From: Hevea brasiliensis
Taxonomy: Eukaryota; Streptophyta; Magnoliopsida; Malpighiales; Euphorbiaceae
Assembly (NCBI RefSeq): GCF_030052815.1
Contig: NC_079507.1
Location: forward strand, 14,344,141 to 14,408,140
Direction: 5' to 3'
DNA length: 64,000 nucleotides
Part shown: positions 43,441 through 55,046 of the stretch, one piece after another
Numbering within the stretch: position 1 is the stretch's first letter
How the letters are laid out: every line of letters starts with the position of its first letter
Translations under genes and position numbers: made by a program
The notes under the pieces: generated by a model
Told to the model about the DNA's origin: nothing
Seen by the model: only the letters and a program-made list of their open reading frames with translations
Databases searched by the model: none

Positions 43441-44100
43441 GCATTTTAATTTTCCAGCATTTAAATTTCCTGTTAATCAACCTCTAGTTCCTTGATCTAA
43501 GTTGATTTTAATTTTCCAGCATTTAAATTTCCTGTTAATCAACCTCTGGTTCCTTGATCTAAGTTGATTTTAATTTTTCAGCATTTAAATTTCTGTTAAC
43601 AACCTCTGGTTCCTTGATCTAAGTTGATTTTAATTTTCCAGCATTTAAATTTCTATTATTAACCTCTGGTTCCTTGATCTAAGTTGATTTTAATTTTCCC
43701 GCATTTAAATTTCTGTTATCAACGTCTGGTTCCTTGATCTAAGTTGATTTTAATTTTCCAGCATTTAAATTTTTGTTATCAACCTCTGGTTCCTTGATCT
43801 AAGTTGATTTTAATTTTCCTGCATTTAAATTTCTGTTATCAACCTCTGGTTCGTTGATCTAAGTTGATTTTAATTTTCTCGCATTTAAATTTCTGTTATC
43901 AACCTTTGGTTCCTTGATCTAAGTTGATTTTAATTTTTCCGTATTTAAATTTCTGTTATCAACATCTGGTTCCTTGATCTAAGTTGATTTTTAATTTGCA
44001 GCATTTAAATTTCTATCATCAACCTCTGGTTCCTTGATCCAAGTTGATTTTAATTTTTTAATGTTTAAATTTCTGGTTCTTTGATCTGGGTTGATTTTAG
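43441..44100. repeat. 60-bp tandem array in the Ogre 3' UTR, about 11 copies
   Basis: The unit reads AAGTTGATTTTAATTTTCCA, GCATTTAAATTTCTGTTATC, AACCTCTGGTTCCTTGATCT and repeats with exactly 60-bp spacing from about 43501 to 44040; the first units are a few bases longer (TTTCCTGTTAATC) and the last ones decay. Copies differ by a few substitutions each. Tandem repeats at this site, between integrase and the 3' LTR, are established for Ogre-like elements and can seed satellite DNA. Confidence 0.93.
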
Positions 44101-44289
44101 TTTTTCAACATTTGAATTCTAGTTACCAACCCTGGGGTCGCTGACCTAAGTTGGTTTTAGTTTCCTAACCTTGATTTTGAGTCTCAACATTTCAATACCC
44201 AATCGCCCAAAATGTGGGTCTGAATCTTTACATAATTCCTACACGGGAAAATTTTTCCCTTCAATAGAAATTATGTAAAGAGGGGCAGC
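44101..44289 (+). promoter_or_regulatory. Degenerate repeat tail and polypurine tract of element B
   Basis: The array fades out by 44160. GTAAAGAGGGGCAGC ends at 44289, immediately before TGTCGACACC, and is the plus-strand priming purine tract. Just before it, GAAAATTTTTCCCTTC is a weak inverted repeat. Confidence 0.8.
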
Positions 44290-47200
44290 TGTCGACACCA
44301 TATTTTGGCCGATCCTTGAAATCAATAGACCTTGAAATTGACCCCCAGCACTGAGCCTCCTTGTCATTCAATTCATTTCCGATCTCTTTTCCTTGGGATC
44401 AAACCAAAGTCAAGTCTCTTTGCCAACTAATCACATTTCCAATCTCTCTTTATAAGAAATCAAACCAGTACCAGGTCTCCATCCTTACCGATCTCTCAAA
44501 TCAATTACTAAGTTTCCTGGCCAGTCAATCACACATCCGATCCCTTGTCAAACGAAATTGAACCAACATTAGGTCTTCATGCCATCCGATCCCCCTTTCA
44601 TAAATATTGTAGATAGTTGTTCAATAAAGTTAAGGTTTTAATCCGGCTTAATGGTGCTTCTGATCTTAAGTGTTCAGATCAGGTTTTCAATTTTAATAAT
44701 CTAAAGTTCCGTTCAGCGTTTGTTCTCGGTTTAGGCCGATCTCATACTTACAATGTTTTGCCGATCTCTCATACATAGATTAATAATTGCATTCAAGTTA
44801 TTCTAATATGTTCAGACAATCAGGCGCTTATGCAACTTAGATACTTTCCGATCTCATCCAGTCATGGAACAAAAAGGAACTTCATTTTATTTCAAATTAA
44901 AATATATACAAGTCATTCGGTTGGAGGATCACCCCCAGCCTGTTCTACATTTTGTTCACCCCCTCTATCACCTTCAGCCTCCTCTTCGTTATCCTCTTCG
45001 TCTTAGGGAGCCAGGTCCACCATCCAGGAAAAGTCCTCCTCAGGATAACGCTTCCTGAGCTCGGCCAAGAGATCCCCATGGGCGTTCACATAAGCGCCGG
45101 TCTCCCTTGTCACTACCTCTTCTTCTTTTGCATTGAGTTCCTCAGTGAGGTGAGCGCTATAATTAAATGAGGGGGGGATCGGCTAATTAAAGACCGGTAG
45201 ATTAAGGTAGATGTTTTACAGATTGATTAAGGGCTATTCAGTTGGGAATCAGATCGGATAAACATATGAGAGATCAGAAAATAACCAATGCAATAATAAT
45301 AAAATGATAATTGTCAAAATAAAATTTCATTTCCAAAAAGGTCAGATTACATCATTTGGGCAATCTCTATAGATCAGATTACATTAGAGGTTAGATTACA
45401 TCATTTGGGCGATCTCTATAGATCGGATTACATCAGAGGTCAGATTACATCATTTGGGCGATCTCTAGAGATCGGCAGTACATCCTATATAGTAAAGGCC
45501 TATGTCAAAGCCTAGTCTCGTGGCTGAATCAAAAGATGTGTTTGATCAGGAGATCGGCCATCGACATCAGATAGATGTACAGCTCAGATGGGGGGACTAT
45601 GACTCTCATGAGGATAACAGAGGTCATCGTCAATGTTATCGCTCCGAACCGAGCCGCTGTCGGAACACCCAATGTGGTGAGAAGCCAAATGAACTTCAAA
45701 GGGCAGTCACTAATAATAGGAGGGAAATTAGCAGTCTTCTCGCCCGAAATCAGTTCGCCGATTATATCGGTCGACCGACTCGAGATTGACACGATCGATA
45801 TTCTCAATCTGGATCGGTAAGTTAGTCCAGTTCTCTCACTGTCATCAAATATGGCCATAGTGATTTTTTGATCACTGGGGTCGAAAATTTTCAGTCGGTG
45901 AACAAGGTGAATAACCGGAAAAAGATCAAAAGCAGCTATCATGGCTGAGATTGTTGCCGGAGCAGCTAGAACAGGAAAAGTGAGAAAGAAAGAGGTGAAA
46001 ATGAAATGCAGAAGGATTTCCTGTTGAAGGTATATATAGAGAAGGTCTGAGCATTTATTGCTAGCAAAAAACGAAGCGGACGCCTCGGAAACTGAAGGAA
46101 TAAATGCCTTGACTGAATAACCCCGGACAATGGAGAAGACTCTGGAGCGGGAAAGATCGGAGAGGGGCCCAGCATGAGAGATCGGAAAAGGATCATATTA
46201 GAAAGATCGGAAGGGAGGGGAGACCGGAAAGCAAAGAAGAGGATGAGACAACTTTCAATAACTGCCATCATAATCAGAGCCGAGGTAGTTAAAGCATTGC
46301 AGATGAGATCAAATCTCCACTGCAAGCCTCATTTGCAAAATCGCCCGCACTACTGACAGGTGCCAGGACATGTCATGACAGTCCTGTACATCTCGATCTC
46401 CACCGTTGATCTAACTTATAAGGATGAGTCCGGAGCCCTTGGATCAAAGAAAAGGCAACAAGAGCGGCGCCTTTTATTCCCAGCCCTCGGATCTCCCTTA
46501 ACAAGAAAGTTTTGGAACCATTGGATTAGAAAGGAGAAAGGACAAATATTCTGAAAAGGATCTCAGCCGTTCATCTTGATTCTCCTTAATTCCCAATCAT
46601 CAGATCATGTCCTTTAAAATACTAACCTTCCAACTCCCTCAAAGAAAATCCTGACCCTTCATTGGGAGCACCCGTTCCCTATAAATACTTGCATGGAAAC
46701 TGTTGAAAAAAAAATGAAGAAAAGGGTGGTGACTATAGTGGAGAGGCTCTGAAACTTAATTCAGTTTTGCTACTCTACTATTTTTAAGCTTTCAAAAATA
46801 GGAAAAACTTCAGAAACCAGTTTTCTAAAGTATTTTCTTTGAGGAAGTATTGAATACTGAAACTCTCCATTTTCAGTTCGTTCATTACTTTGTGATACCC
46901 TTTCTTAGTTCCAGTTCTATGTTTATCACTTTTATATCCACTTTTATTTTTCGAGCTCAATCTCATTCATTGTCATTCCGGTTCGATTACATTCTAACTT
47001 GGTATTCTTCATTCCAAGGCAAACATTAGTCCCCAGATTATTAACACGCAACTCTGCAACATTCGTGACTCCATAGTTAGTTCAATAGGTTCAACTTCCT
47101 ACAGGTGAGTGTCTGAACCGTTGCCCTATTCAATGTTTGTCTCTATTTTCTTTTTCTTTTTTTTTTTTTATGCTCGTAATTTTCGTTAAAGTTTGTCTTA

Positions 47201-48732
47201 TGTTAGAAGGTCCCACGTAGGTGGTTATTCTCTTGAGTTTATCTTTTGATACATCAGTTTATGTTATTTATTTATTCTTGGTCTTTTATTATCTCTTAAT
47301 GTAGGCATTCTGGTTACAAGTAGCGTATAGGTAGTTTGATAAAATATTAGTAACTGTATCTTAACACAAGGGTTTCTTTAAATAAAAGTTCGGATAATAA
47401 ATCAGAGAAAATTATAAAGACGAGCCCCTAGACTAGCTCAAGAAGGTGACTGGGTAAGGTAGGGAGTCGGAGTAAAATTGAATTTCAGACTAGCAAATGA
47501 AATAGAGCAAATATGGCTTACCGAAAGGTACTGGTAAGGCGACCACATAGGAGATCGGTAAAAATTAAGTCTGGTTTCCCCTATCTAGTCACAAGATACC
47601 GATGAGTTAAAAGAAGCTTAATCCGGGTTCCCAGTGTCTTCGGATGCCAGAACCCTTAGCCTAAGGTCCTTGCGCGATACGAACATAATTAAAGTTCAAG
47701 AGGTCGGGGGTGAGTTCTTACCTGATCCTCATCCAAACCAAATAGAAGATCGGAGGAGAGTTCTTATCCGAGATCCTTTATCAAAACTCTAAAATTGCAT
47801 ATCAAAAGAGATCGGAGGAGAGTTCTTATCCGATTCTCAACCAAAGTTTTAATAAATATTTAAAGAGATCGGAGGAGAGTTCTTATCCGATTCTCAATTA
47901 AAAGTTTTAATAAATATTAAAGAGATCGGAGGAGAGTTCTTATCCGATTCTCAATTAAAAGTTTTAATAAATATTTGAAAAAGATCGGAGGAGAGTTCTT
48001 ATCCGATTTTCAATAAAAAATTTTAAGGGATATTAAAAAGAGATAAGAGGAGAGTTCTTATCCGATTCTCAACCAAAATTTTAATAAATATAAAAAGAGA
48101 TCGGAGGAGAGTTCTTATCCGATTCTCAATCAAAATTTTAAGGAATATTAAAAAGAGATCGGAGGAGAGTTCTTATTCGATTCTCAACCAAAATTTTAAT
48201 AAATATGTGGAGATCGGAGGAGAGTTCTTATCCGAGATCCATCATTCAAACTTTGAATAGAGTATCCTCAGAGATTGGAAAAGTTTTTATCCGGATTTTC
48301 TCAAATTTAAACTAAGACCGCACAATACGCAAAGTAACCCCCTAAATAGAACAGATACGCAACACTAACTAACTAAGGGTCCTCTCATTTATTTATGTAT
48401 CTGGGTAACTCGAATTAGTAAAAAATCAAATATTCCCTTTTATCAAAGGGATTAACATCTTCATTCTAACCCCCATAACCATCGATTTTAATTTATAAAG
48501 AGCGTAATGTTAAATCTGCTCACCCTTATTGAGGGACGAGGTGGGGTGCCTAACACCTTCCCCACCCATTTACGGACCCCGAACCTAGAATCTCTGTTTT
48601 TAAAATGGTTTCATTTTAATTCATTTTCACAAATGGTTTTCTTTAATTTCCCTCAAAATTAAAGTGGCGATTCCTCACTCTTTTCCATTTCGGTGAGTGT
48701 TCGTCCAGGCGACCGCAAAATACCTTGCGACA
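44290..48732 (+). repeat. Right (3') LTR of Ogre element B
   Basis: This 4443-bp LTR matches the left LTR throughout. It has three copies of the 49-bp repeat (45341-45488), nine copies of the 56-bp repeat (about 47746-48238), the TATA box CCTATAAATAC (46678-46688), and the antisense ORF at 45529-45942. It ends TGCGACA at 48732, followed by GAGCT and the rest of the RNase H of element C. Confidence 0.92.
45529..45942 (-). CDS. Antisense ORF in the Ogre LTR (137 aa, right copy)
   Basis: Same ORF as at 19250-19609, starting [20 protein letters not shown], but with a six-G run instead of seven, so it continues past VPP to end LLIKHIF. A TATATATA motif on the minus strand at about 46030-46037 lies some 90 bases upstream of the ATG, followed by a pyrimidine-rich leader, a plausible promoter arrangement for an antisense transcript. 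I recognise no domain. Both LTR copies being open over 119 codons is suggestive but not proof of coding, because they descend from a single sequence at the time of insertion. Confidence 0.35.
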   Translation of the reverse strand: MIAAFDLFPVIHLVHRLKIFDPSDQKITMAIFDDSERTGLTYRSRLRISIVSISSRSTDIIGELISGEKTANFPPIISDCPLKFIWLLTTLGVPTAARFGAITLTMTSVILMRVIVPPSELYIYLMSMADLLIKHIF

Positions 48733-50363
48733 GAGCTGATAAAAGATTATGATTGCTTGATAGACTATCAGCCTGGAAAGGCAAATGTTATAGCTGATGC
48801 TTTAAGTCGCAAGACTATGGCTGGTTTGAGGGTTTCTCCTTTGTCTATGGTGCATGAATTAAGGGCATTGCATGCTAATTTGGAGATTAATGAAGATGGG
48901 TAGATGGTAGCTACTTGGCAAGTGAAGCCAATGCTGGCAGAACAAATTAATGCAGTTGCACAGAAGGATGATAAGTATGTGAAGTTGATGGAAGAGGCTC
49001 GGGATGGCAAAAAAACAGAATTATCAGTAAATGATGAGGGCTTGTTGTTATATAAGGGCAGAATATGCATTCCTAAGAATGTTGAACTGAGGCAGACCAT
49101 TTTAAAGGAAGCACATGATTCACCTTTTACAATGCACCCTGGTGGAACCAAAATGTACAGAAGTGTGAAAGAGCACTATTGGTGGAGAGGAATGAAGAAA
49201 GACATTATAGAATATGTTGCCAAATGCCTAACTTGTCAACAAGTAAAGGCAGAACACCAAGTGCCTGCAGGGTTGCTACAGCCATTGCCAATTCCCAAGT
49301 GGAAATGGGAAAGAATCACTATTGATTTCGTGATAGGACTTCCACGTACACAAAAGAATCATGATGCAGTTTGGGTTATTGTTGATAGATTGACCAAGTC
49401 TGCACACTTTTTGCCAGTGAGAATGGATTACAACCTGGAAAGATTGGCCAAACTATACATTGACGAAGTGGTGAGGTTGCATGGAGTGCCAAAGTCTATT
49501 GTGTCTGATAGAGATCCTAGGTTCACTTCTAGATTCTGGGGTAGTCTCCAAAAAGCCTTAGGGACTAGATTGAACTTCAGTACAGCATTCTATCTACAGA
49601 CAGATGGCCAGTCTGAAAGGATCATTCAGACTTTGGAGGATATACTTCGGGCTTGTGTGACTGAGTTTGAAGGGAGTTGGGACACACACTTGCCTTTAAT
49701 TGAATTTGCCTACAATAACAGTTATCAGTCAAGCATCGAAATGCCTCCAGACGAAGTACTTTATGGCAGGAAGTGTAGAACTCCCTTGTGTTGGGATGAA
49801 GTGGGCGAGAGGAAGTTGATTGGTCCAGAATTAGTGCAGCAGACAGAATAAAAGGTTAAGCTCATTAGAGACAGATTCAAAGTTACAACGGATAGACAGA
49901 AGTCCTACATTAACCTAAAGAGAAGAGATATTCAATATAGTGTGGGTGACAAGGTGTTCCTGAAAGTTTCCCCATGGAAGAGGATCATGAGGTTTGGTAG
50001 AAAGGGGAAACTAAGTCCTCGCTTCGTTGGGCTGTATGAGGTTCTAGAAAGAGTGGTCCATTGGCATATAGACTTGCATTACCTCTGGAGTTGGAAAAGA
50101 TTCACAATGTCTTCCATGTCTCTATGTTGAGGAGGTACAGATCAGACCCCTCTCACATTTTGCCAATAGAGGAGATTGAGGTGAATCCAGACCTTACATA
50201 TGATGAAGAGCCCATAAAGATCTTGGCACACGAGGTGAAGCAGCTGAGGAACAAACAGATACCTCTAGTCAAAGTGCTGTGGAACCATCATTCAGGCCAG
50301 GAGGCTACATGGGAGCGTGAGGAGGACATGAGGAGACAACACCCACAGCTATTCAAAGACTGA
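48733..50363 (+). pseudogene. Tekay element C: RNase H end, integrase and chromodomain-like tail (right half)
   Basis: Coding interrupted at 17838 resumes here ([20 protein letters not shown]). Integrase: zinc-binding HDSPFTMHPGGTKMYRSVKE and [20 protein letters not shown]; catalytic Asp in ITIDFVIGLP, Asp in IVSDRDPRFTSRFW, Glu in TDGQSERIIQTLED. Then LYGRKCRTPLCWDEVG, GDKVFLKVSPWKRIMRFGRK, HNVFHVSMLRRYRSDPSH and a chromodomain-like end (PLVKVLWNHHSGQEATWERE). Stops at 48901 (CAG-to-TAG type) and 49849 and a frameshift near 50055 break it. All three catalytic acidic residues are still present. Confidence 0.94.
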
Positions 50364-50380
50364 GACCAGGTAAATTTCGA

Positions 50381-50411
50381 GGACGAAATTTATTTTTAAA
50401 GAGGGGAGAAT
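50381..50411 (+). promoter_or_regulatory. Conserved hairpin and polypurine tract of element C
   Basis: AAATTTCGAGGACGAAATTT (inverted repeat AAATTTCG/CGAAATTT, four-base loop) is followed by TTTAAAGAGGGGAGAAT and the LTR start at 50412. It matches element A at 28481-28518; element F has a decayed form at about 62470-62508. Confidence 0.8.
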
Positions 50412-51092
50412 TGTAACACCCCGAACCTCCGAGTTATGAATAGTACCATTTTTGGTCTGTGACTAATACTATTCAAAGACACCTTGAGGACTAAAAATAA
50501 ATAGAAAATTAATTGAGATAGACACAATAAAAAATCTAGTGAACAAAAAAGCTAAGGACTCATCGGGTATTATAAAAAGAAGGATTATGACCCGATGAGA
50601 GGCATTTTGGTCAATTCACCTCAAGAGTTGACTTTTGACCAAAATGTCAATTAAATTAAATGAAATTAATGAATTGAATTATGGGATAAAAATTGAAGAA
50701 AAATTCAAGTAAAAATATGTAGGGGAAAATTTAAGAAATAAAAACTTAAACTTTCATTTCCATTATGACAAAATTAAAATGAAAGACTTATAGGCTTTTG
50801 ATAGTTAAATTTAATTATTTAATTAAATGGAAAAAAATTAAGTGTAAATGTAAAAAAAAAAGGAATAAAAATTTAAGTTTAATTATCCTTATGACACAAT
50901 TAAAATTTATAATTTTAATAAGCTAATTTTGGGGATATATATATATATATATATAAATTAGAAGACAACTATCTTCTTCATTTCTTTTTTTTCATAAGAT
51001 GCCACCACCCTTTCCTCTCTCTTCCTCTCTCTCTCTTTTTCTCTTCTTCTTCCACTTCTTCCCCTCATTGATTTCCCCTCCCAAGTTTTAAT

Positions 51093-51549
51093 TGTCACAC
51101 CTTACCCTTCTATAAGGTATAACATGATCTCGTAGAATACCTAATGAACTACTGAACTTCACCTACAAGAGATTTTAAAACAATTTTCTTATTTTTGATA
51201 TGTAGTGAGCATTTTCCAATAGGTATTTAGACATTTAATTAAAATTAAAACTAGTTAATATTTTTGGCCCATTTTATTTTTTCGCAAATTTTATAAAAAT
51301 TTTGGCAGAGTTTCGTTTATATTTTGAGAAAACAGTTCTTCAAATACCTAAAAAAAGGCACTTCCAATAATTTTTCTCAACAACTACTTCAATTTCACAA
51401 TTAATCTCAACAACTCCACAATCAATCTCAACCAATTTCTCAAATCTCAAAATTCAACAGTCAACATTTCTCAATTCTCAAAATTCAATAATCATTAAAA
51501 TAATATCTATCAATTTCATTCAAATTAAAATAAAATATTTCCATTTCAT
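51093..51549 (-). repeat. Remnant of the 3' LTR of element E
   Basis: About 457 bp homologous to 55047-55525, up to a breakpoint at CCATTTCAT (51541-51549), after which pol coding follows directly. Within it, about 23 bp present in the other LTR (CCGATAACTCATTAAGTACC region) are missing. Confidence 0.85.
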
Positions 51550-51562
51550 CTATGATTTGGAA

Positions 51563-53320
51563 TTATGGTTTCTTGCCCTGACGAACTTCTTCCAATGGCT
51601 TTTGATATCTTTCATCATTCTGAGCAGCTATACTGATTTGATCAATCAACATTGGCTGTACATGCCATGCAACTGCTGTCTGCCCATCATCATTAATCTC
51701 TAAGCTGGCATGTAATGATCTTAACTCATGTACCATAGACAAAGGAGTAATCTGTAGAATTGCCATAGTCTTGCGACTTAAGGCGTCAGCCACAATATTA
51801 GCTTTCCCTGGCTTATAGTCTATCAGACAATCATAGTCTTTTATCAATTCTAACCATCTCCTCTGTCTCAAATTCAACTCTTTCTGGGTGCCCAAATACT
51901 TCAAACTCTTATGATTTGTGTAGATGTAACACTTTTCCCCATACAAATAGTGTCTCCAGATCTTAAGAGCAAACACTATAGCTGCAAGTTCCAAGTCATG
52001 TGTCGGATAGTTCCTCTCATGCGGCTTTAGCTGGCGTGATGCATAGGCAATGACATTTCGATCTTGCATCAATACATAGCCTAACCCATTGTGAGAAGCA
52101 TCACTATATACTGTGTATTCTTTACCCGGGATAGGTAAAGTCAGGACTAGAGCTTCAGTCAAACATTTCTTCAATTCATCAAAACTCTGTTGGCACTTAT
52201 CCGTCCACTGAAATTTCACATCTTTTCTAAACAACTTAGTCAATGGAGATGCCAACATGGAGAATCCCTTCACAAATCAACGGTAGTATCCAGCTAAACC
52301 CAGAAAACTACGAATCTCTGTGATATTTCTAGGTGGCCTCCAATTAAGGACAGCTTCAATCTTATTTGGATCTACCTTGATGCCCTCTTCTGGTACCACA
52401 TGCCCCAAGAAGGATATTTCCTTTAGCCAAAATTCACACTTCGATAATTTGGCGTATAGCTGTTTCTCCCTCAAAGTTTGCAGTACAATGCGTAGATGTC
52501 TATCATGCTCTTCTGCACTCCTCGAATAGACCAATATATCATCAATGAATACCACAACAAACTGATCGAGGTATGGTTTGAATATAGTATTTATCAGATC
52601 CATAAAAGCAGCCGGAGCATTAGTTAACCCGAATGGCATGACTAGGAACTCATAATGGCCATAGCGGGTTCTAAAGGCAGTTTTAGGAATACTCTGCTCT
52701 TGTACTTTCAGCTGATAATAACCTGACCTCAGGTCAATTTTGGAGAACATAGCTGCACCCCTTAACTGATCAAACAAGTCATCAATGCGGGACAATGGAT
52801 ATCTATTCTTTATTGTCACCTTATTCAACTGTCGATAATCAATACGCAAGTGGAGAGTGCCATCCTTCTTCTTTACAAACAACACTGGCACTCCCCAAGG
52901 TGACACACTAGGGTGGATGAAGCCCTTGTCAAGCAACTGCACTTTCAACTCTTTGAGTTCTGCAGGTGCCATTCTATATGGTGTTATGGAGATTGGGTCC
53001 ACACCAGGCATAACATCAATCTCAAATTGCACCTCTCTTTTTGGAGGTAATCCTGGCAATTCATCAGAAAACACATCCGGGAAGTCACATACTGTAGGGA
53101 TGTCCCTTAGTGCTAGACTCCCCACTTGGGTGTCTATCACATGTGCCAAGTATGCTTCACACCCCTTTCTGATCATCTTTCTAGCAAGTGCAGCCGAAAT
53201 GATGTTTGATGGTAGTAAATACCTCTCCCCATGTATTACCACATCACCGTATAGAGAGAGACCAAAAGTGACTGTCTTCAGTTTACAGTCAATCATGGCG
53301 TGATGCCTGGCTAACCAATC
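51563..53320 (-). pseudogene. Element E reverse transcriptase and RNase H
   Basis: RT frame 52277-53296: [78 protein letters not shown], catalytic [19 protein letters not shown]. One stop (52274-52276, TGA for CGA) separates it from the RNase H frame 51563-52273: [34 protein letters not shown] (Asn where relatives have Asp), [20 protein letters not shown] and [15 protein letters not shown]. It ends after [13 protein letters not shown], at the start of the deleted integrase. Two small indels near 53316-53335 break the protease-RT link. Confidence 0.93.
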
Positions 53321-53925
53321 ATGCCCAAGATGATATCATAATCTCTGAAGGGCATTTCAATCAAATTTGATAGAAAAACATGTCCTTGGATCACCAAAGG
53401 ACAGTCCCTATAAATTCTGTTGACTTGGACCTCTTGTCCTAACGGACTAGTTACTAGCACTTCAAAACCCATTTAAACACATGGAACAGCAAGTGAACTG
53501 ACTATGCTAGCACTAACATATGAATGGGTTAAACTTGGATCAAAAAATACAAATACTTCTTGATTAGAGATAGAAAATGTACCAGCTACCACATCGGAAG
53601 TCTCAGCCTCTTCTCGCTGTCTCATCGTGTAGACTCTGGCTGAAGCACTTCCTTGTGCTGACTGACCAGCCATACCCTGACTGCATGAAGCAGTGCCTCT
53701 ACCTCTGCCTCTTCCTCTACCAACTGATTGTGAATCTCTGGGAGCAGGACTCTGAATAGATCCCTCGGCAGTAGTAGGAGCTGGACCATATCTCGGAGCA
53801 CTAGTGCAGTCTTTAGCTATATGGCCCTTGCCTCGATAGTTAAAGCAGGCTCCAGTGGCCCAATAACATTCCCCCCCATGAATCTTGCCACAAGTCTCAT
53901 AGGGGCGGGCAGAATGTGAACCCAC
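53321..53925 (-). pseudogene. Element E nucleocapsid and protease (both damaged)
   Basis: The knuckle reads CFNYRGKGHIAKDC, where a CCHC motif needs Cys at the fourth position, so one zinc ligand is lost (Tyr). The protease active site reads FDPSLTHSY, where A has DPGSTHSY; the glycine is replaced. A Gly/Arg-rich stretch (GRGRGRGRGTASCS) lies between. Stops and frame changes follow the protease start near 53473. This copy could not mature its polyprotein. Confidence 0.88.
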
Positions 53926-53951
53926 CGATCACGACTGCACCTAGGGGGTCT

Positions 53952-54860
53952 CTATCCAGAAAATCTGCCCCTACCAAATCTTCCACCTCGACCCCTGCTG
54001 GGTCCACTAAATTTCTTCTTCTTTCCAGAGGTACCACCATAACTCGGCTCTACTGACTTTTCCCCCTTGTCTTTCTCTGATTTCTCAGTTTTCTCTGATT
54101 TTTCTTTTATTGGGGTCGCCTCTGATTCAATCCTTTCTAGCTCAAGTGCTTGAGATATGAGTTCTAAAAAATTACTGTGCCTGAATCCCACTACTTGCAT
54201 TCTCAATCTGGGCTTCAAACCAGTCTTAAATCTCTTGCATCTTGCCTTGCTGGTAGAAAAGAGGCTCCCAACATAATGACTTAAGCGGGAGAACTCCCTC
54301 TCATACTCTGCCACTGATCTATTCCCTTGTTTCAAACTCAAAAATTCTTGCAATTTCTGATCAACATAAGCATCTGGGATGTATTGCCTCAATTCTCTCG
54401 ATGAAGTCATCCTGTGTCAAGATCGTGGTTCAAAGCCGTGGGGATGGTCTTCCACCAATCATATGCATCCCCTTACAGTAGAGACACAGAGTATTCAAAC
54501 TTCAGTTCATCTTGACAATGCAGCTTCTTAAATACTTTATCCATCCTTTCAAGCCATTGTTCTGCCTCTAAAGGGTCCACTGTACCCCTAAATTCAGTAG
54601 CCCCATACTTTAATAACTTATCATACTATCTGGCTGGAGGTTGTGGTTGTGCCACAGGTGTCTGGGGTGGAGCTTGAGCAGGCATACCCCCAGCCATTTG
54701 TTGAAACATCGCAGCCATCTACTGTGCAAACTGTGCAGAAAACTGCGGCATTTGTTGGACTGGTGCTACTGATCCACTAACATTCTGTAAAGCTGGGGCT
54801 TCCCCTTGTGCCTCAGCTTCAACAGATTGCTCGACTGAGCGATCCCCTTCTTCCATTTCA
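53952..54860 (-). pseudogene. Element E gag capsid (with stops)
   Basis: Minus strand from about 54860: MEEGDRS-like start, Gln/Pro-rich region (PPQTPVAQPQPPAR), then EFRGTVDPLEAEQWLERMDK, VFKKLHCQDELKFEYSV, YDWWK, and from 54410 the frame QFLSLKQGN-type capsid (LQEFLSLKQGNRSVAEYERE, FSRLSHYVGSLFS, ARCKRFKTGLKPRLRMQVVG). This is the retrotransposon-gag domain. TAG/TAA stops at about 54720, 54625 and 54470 interrupt the N-terminal half, and a stop precedes the Met at 54410. Longer at the N-terminus than element A, which lost this region. Confidence 0.85.
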
Positions 54861-55046
54861 GTCTGAAGTTAGGGTATCTCCTGAACAAATAACACATGGA
54901 GATTTCCCTTCGTTAGTTCATATTCATGATGTGATGCACTGTATGTAACAAATATGGACATTGAGCAGTTGTACTTAACAAAGAAAAGACACAAATTCAT
55001 AAGTTAAAACATACTTCAAAAATTTTGCTCTGATACTACTAAAACA
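54861..55046 (-). promoter_or_regulatory. Element E 5' leader and primer binding site
   Basis: Minus strand: LTR end TGTGACA, then TGTTTTAGTAGTATCAGAGC at about 55027-55046. The TGGTATCAGAGC site complementary to initiator tRNA-Met is present with one change (TAGTATCAGAGC). The rest of the leader to gag shows no gene. Confidence 0.8.

Larger units (their letters stand above)
17839..48732 (+). mobile_element. Element B: Tat/Ogre-type Ty3/gypsy retrotransposon, 30.9 kb including element A
   Basis: The two LTRs (17839-22331 and 44290-48732) begin TGTCGACACCATATTTT and end TGCGACA. Excluding the A insertion and its duplicated target the element is about 20.9 kb. Long LTRs, an extra ORF upstream of gag, an intron before RT, two RNase H domains and a repeat-filled 3' UTR are the hallmarks of Ogre elements within the Tat lineage. 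The flanks are GACCT (17834-17838) and GAGCT (48733-48737), a five-base target duplication with one later change, inside the RNase H of element C. In a partial visual comparison the LTRs differ at a few percent of positions, mostly transitions, so the insertion is not recent. Confidence 0.93.

Noticed and set aside
43441..44100. CRISPR-like array
   Set aside because: The 60-bp units are contiguous with no unique spacers, in a plant retrotransposon 3' UTR.
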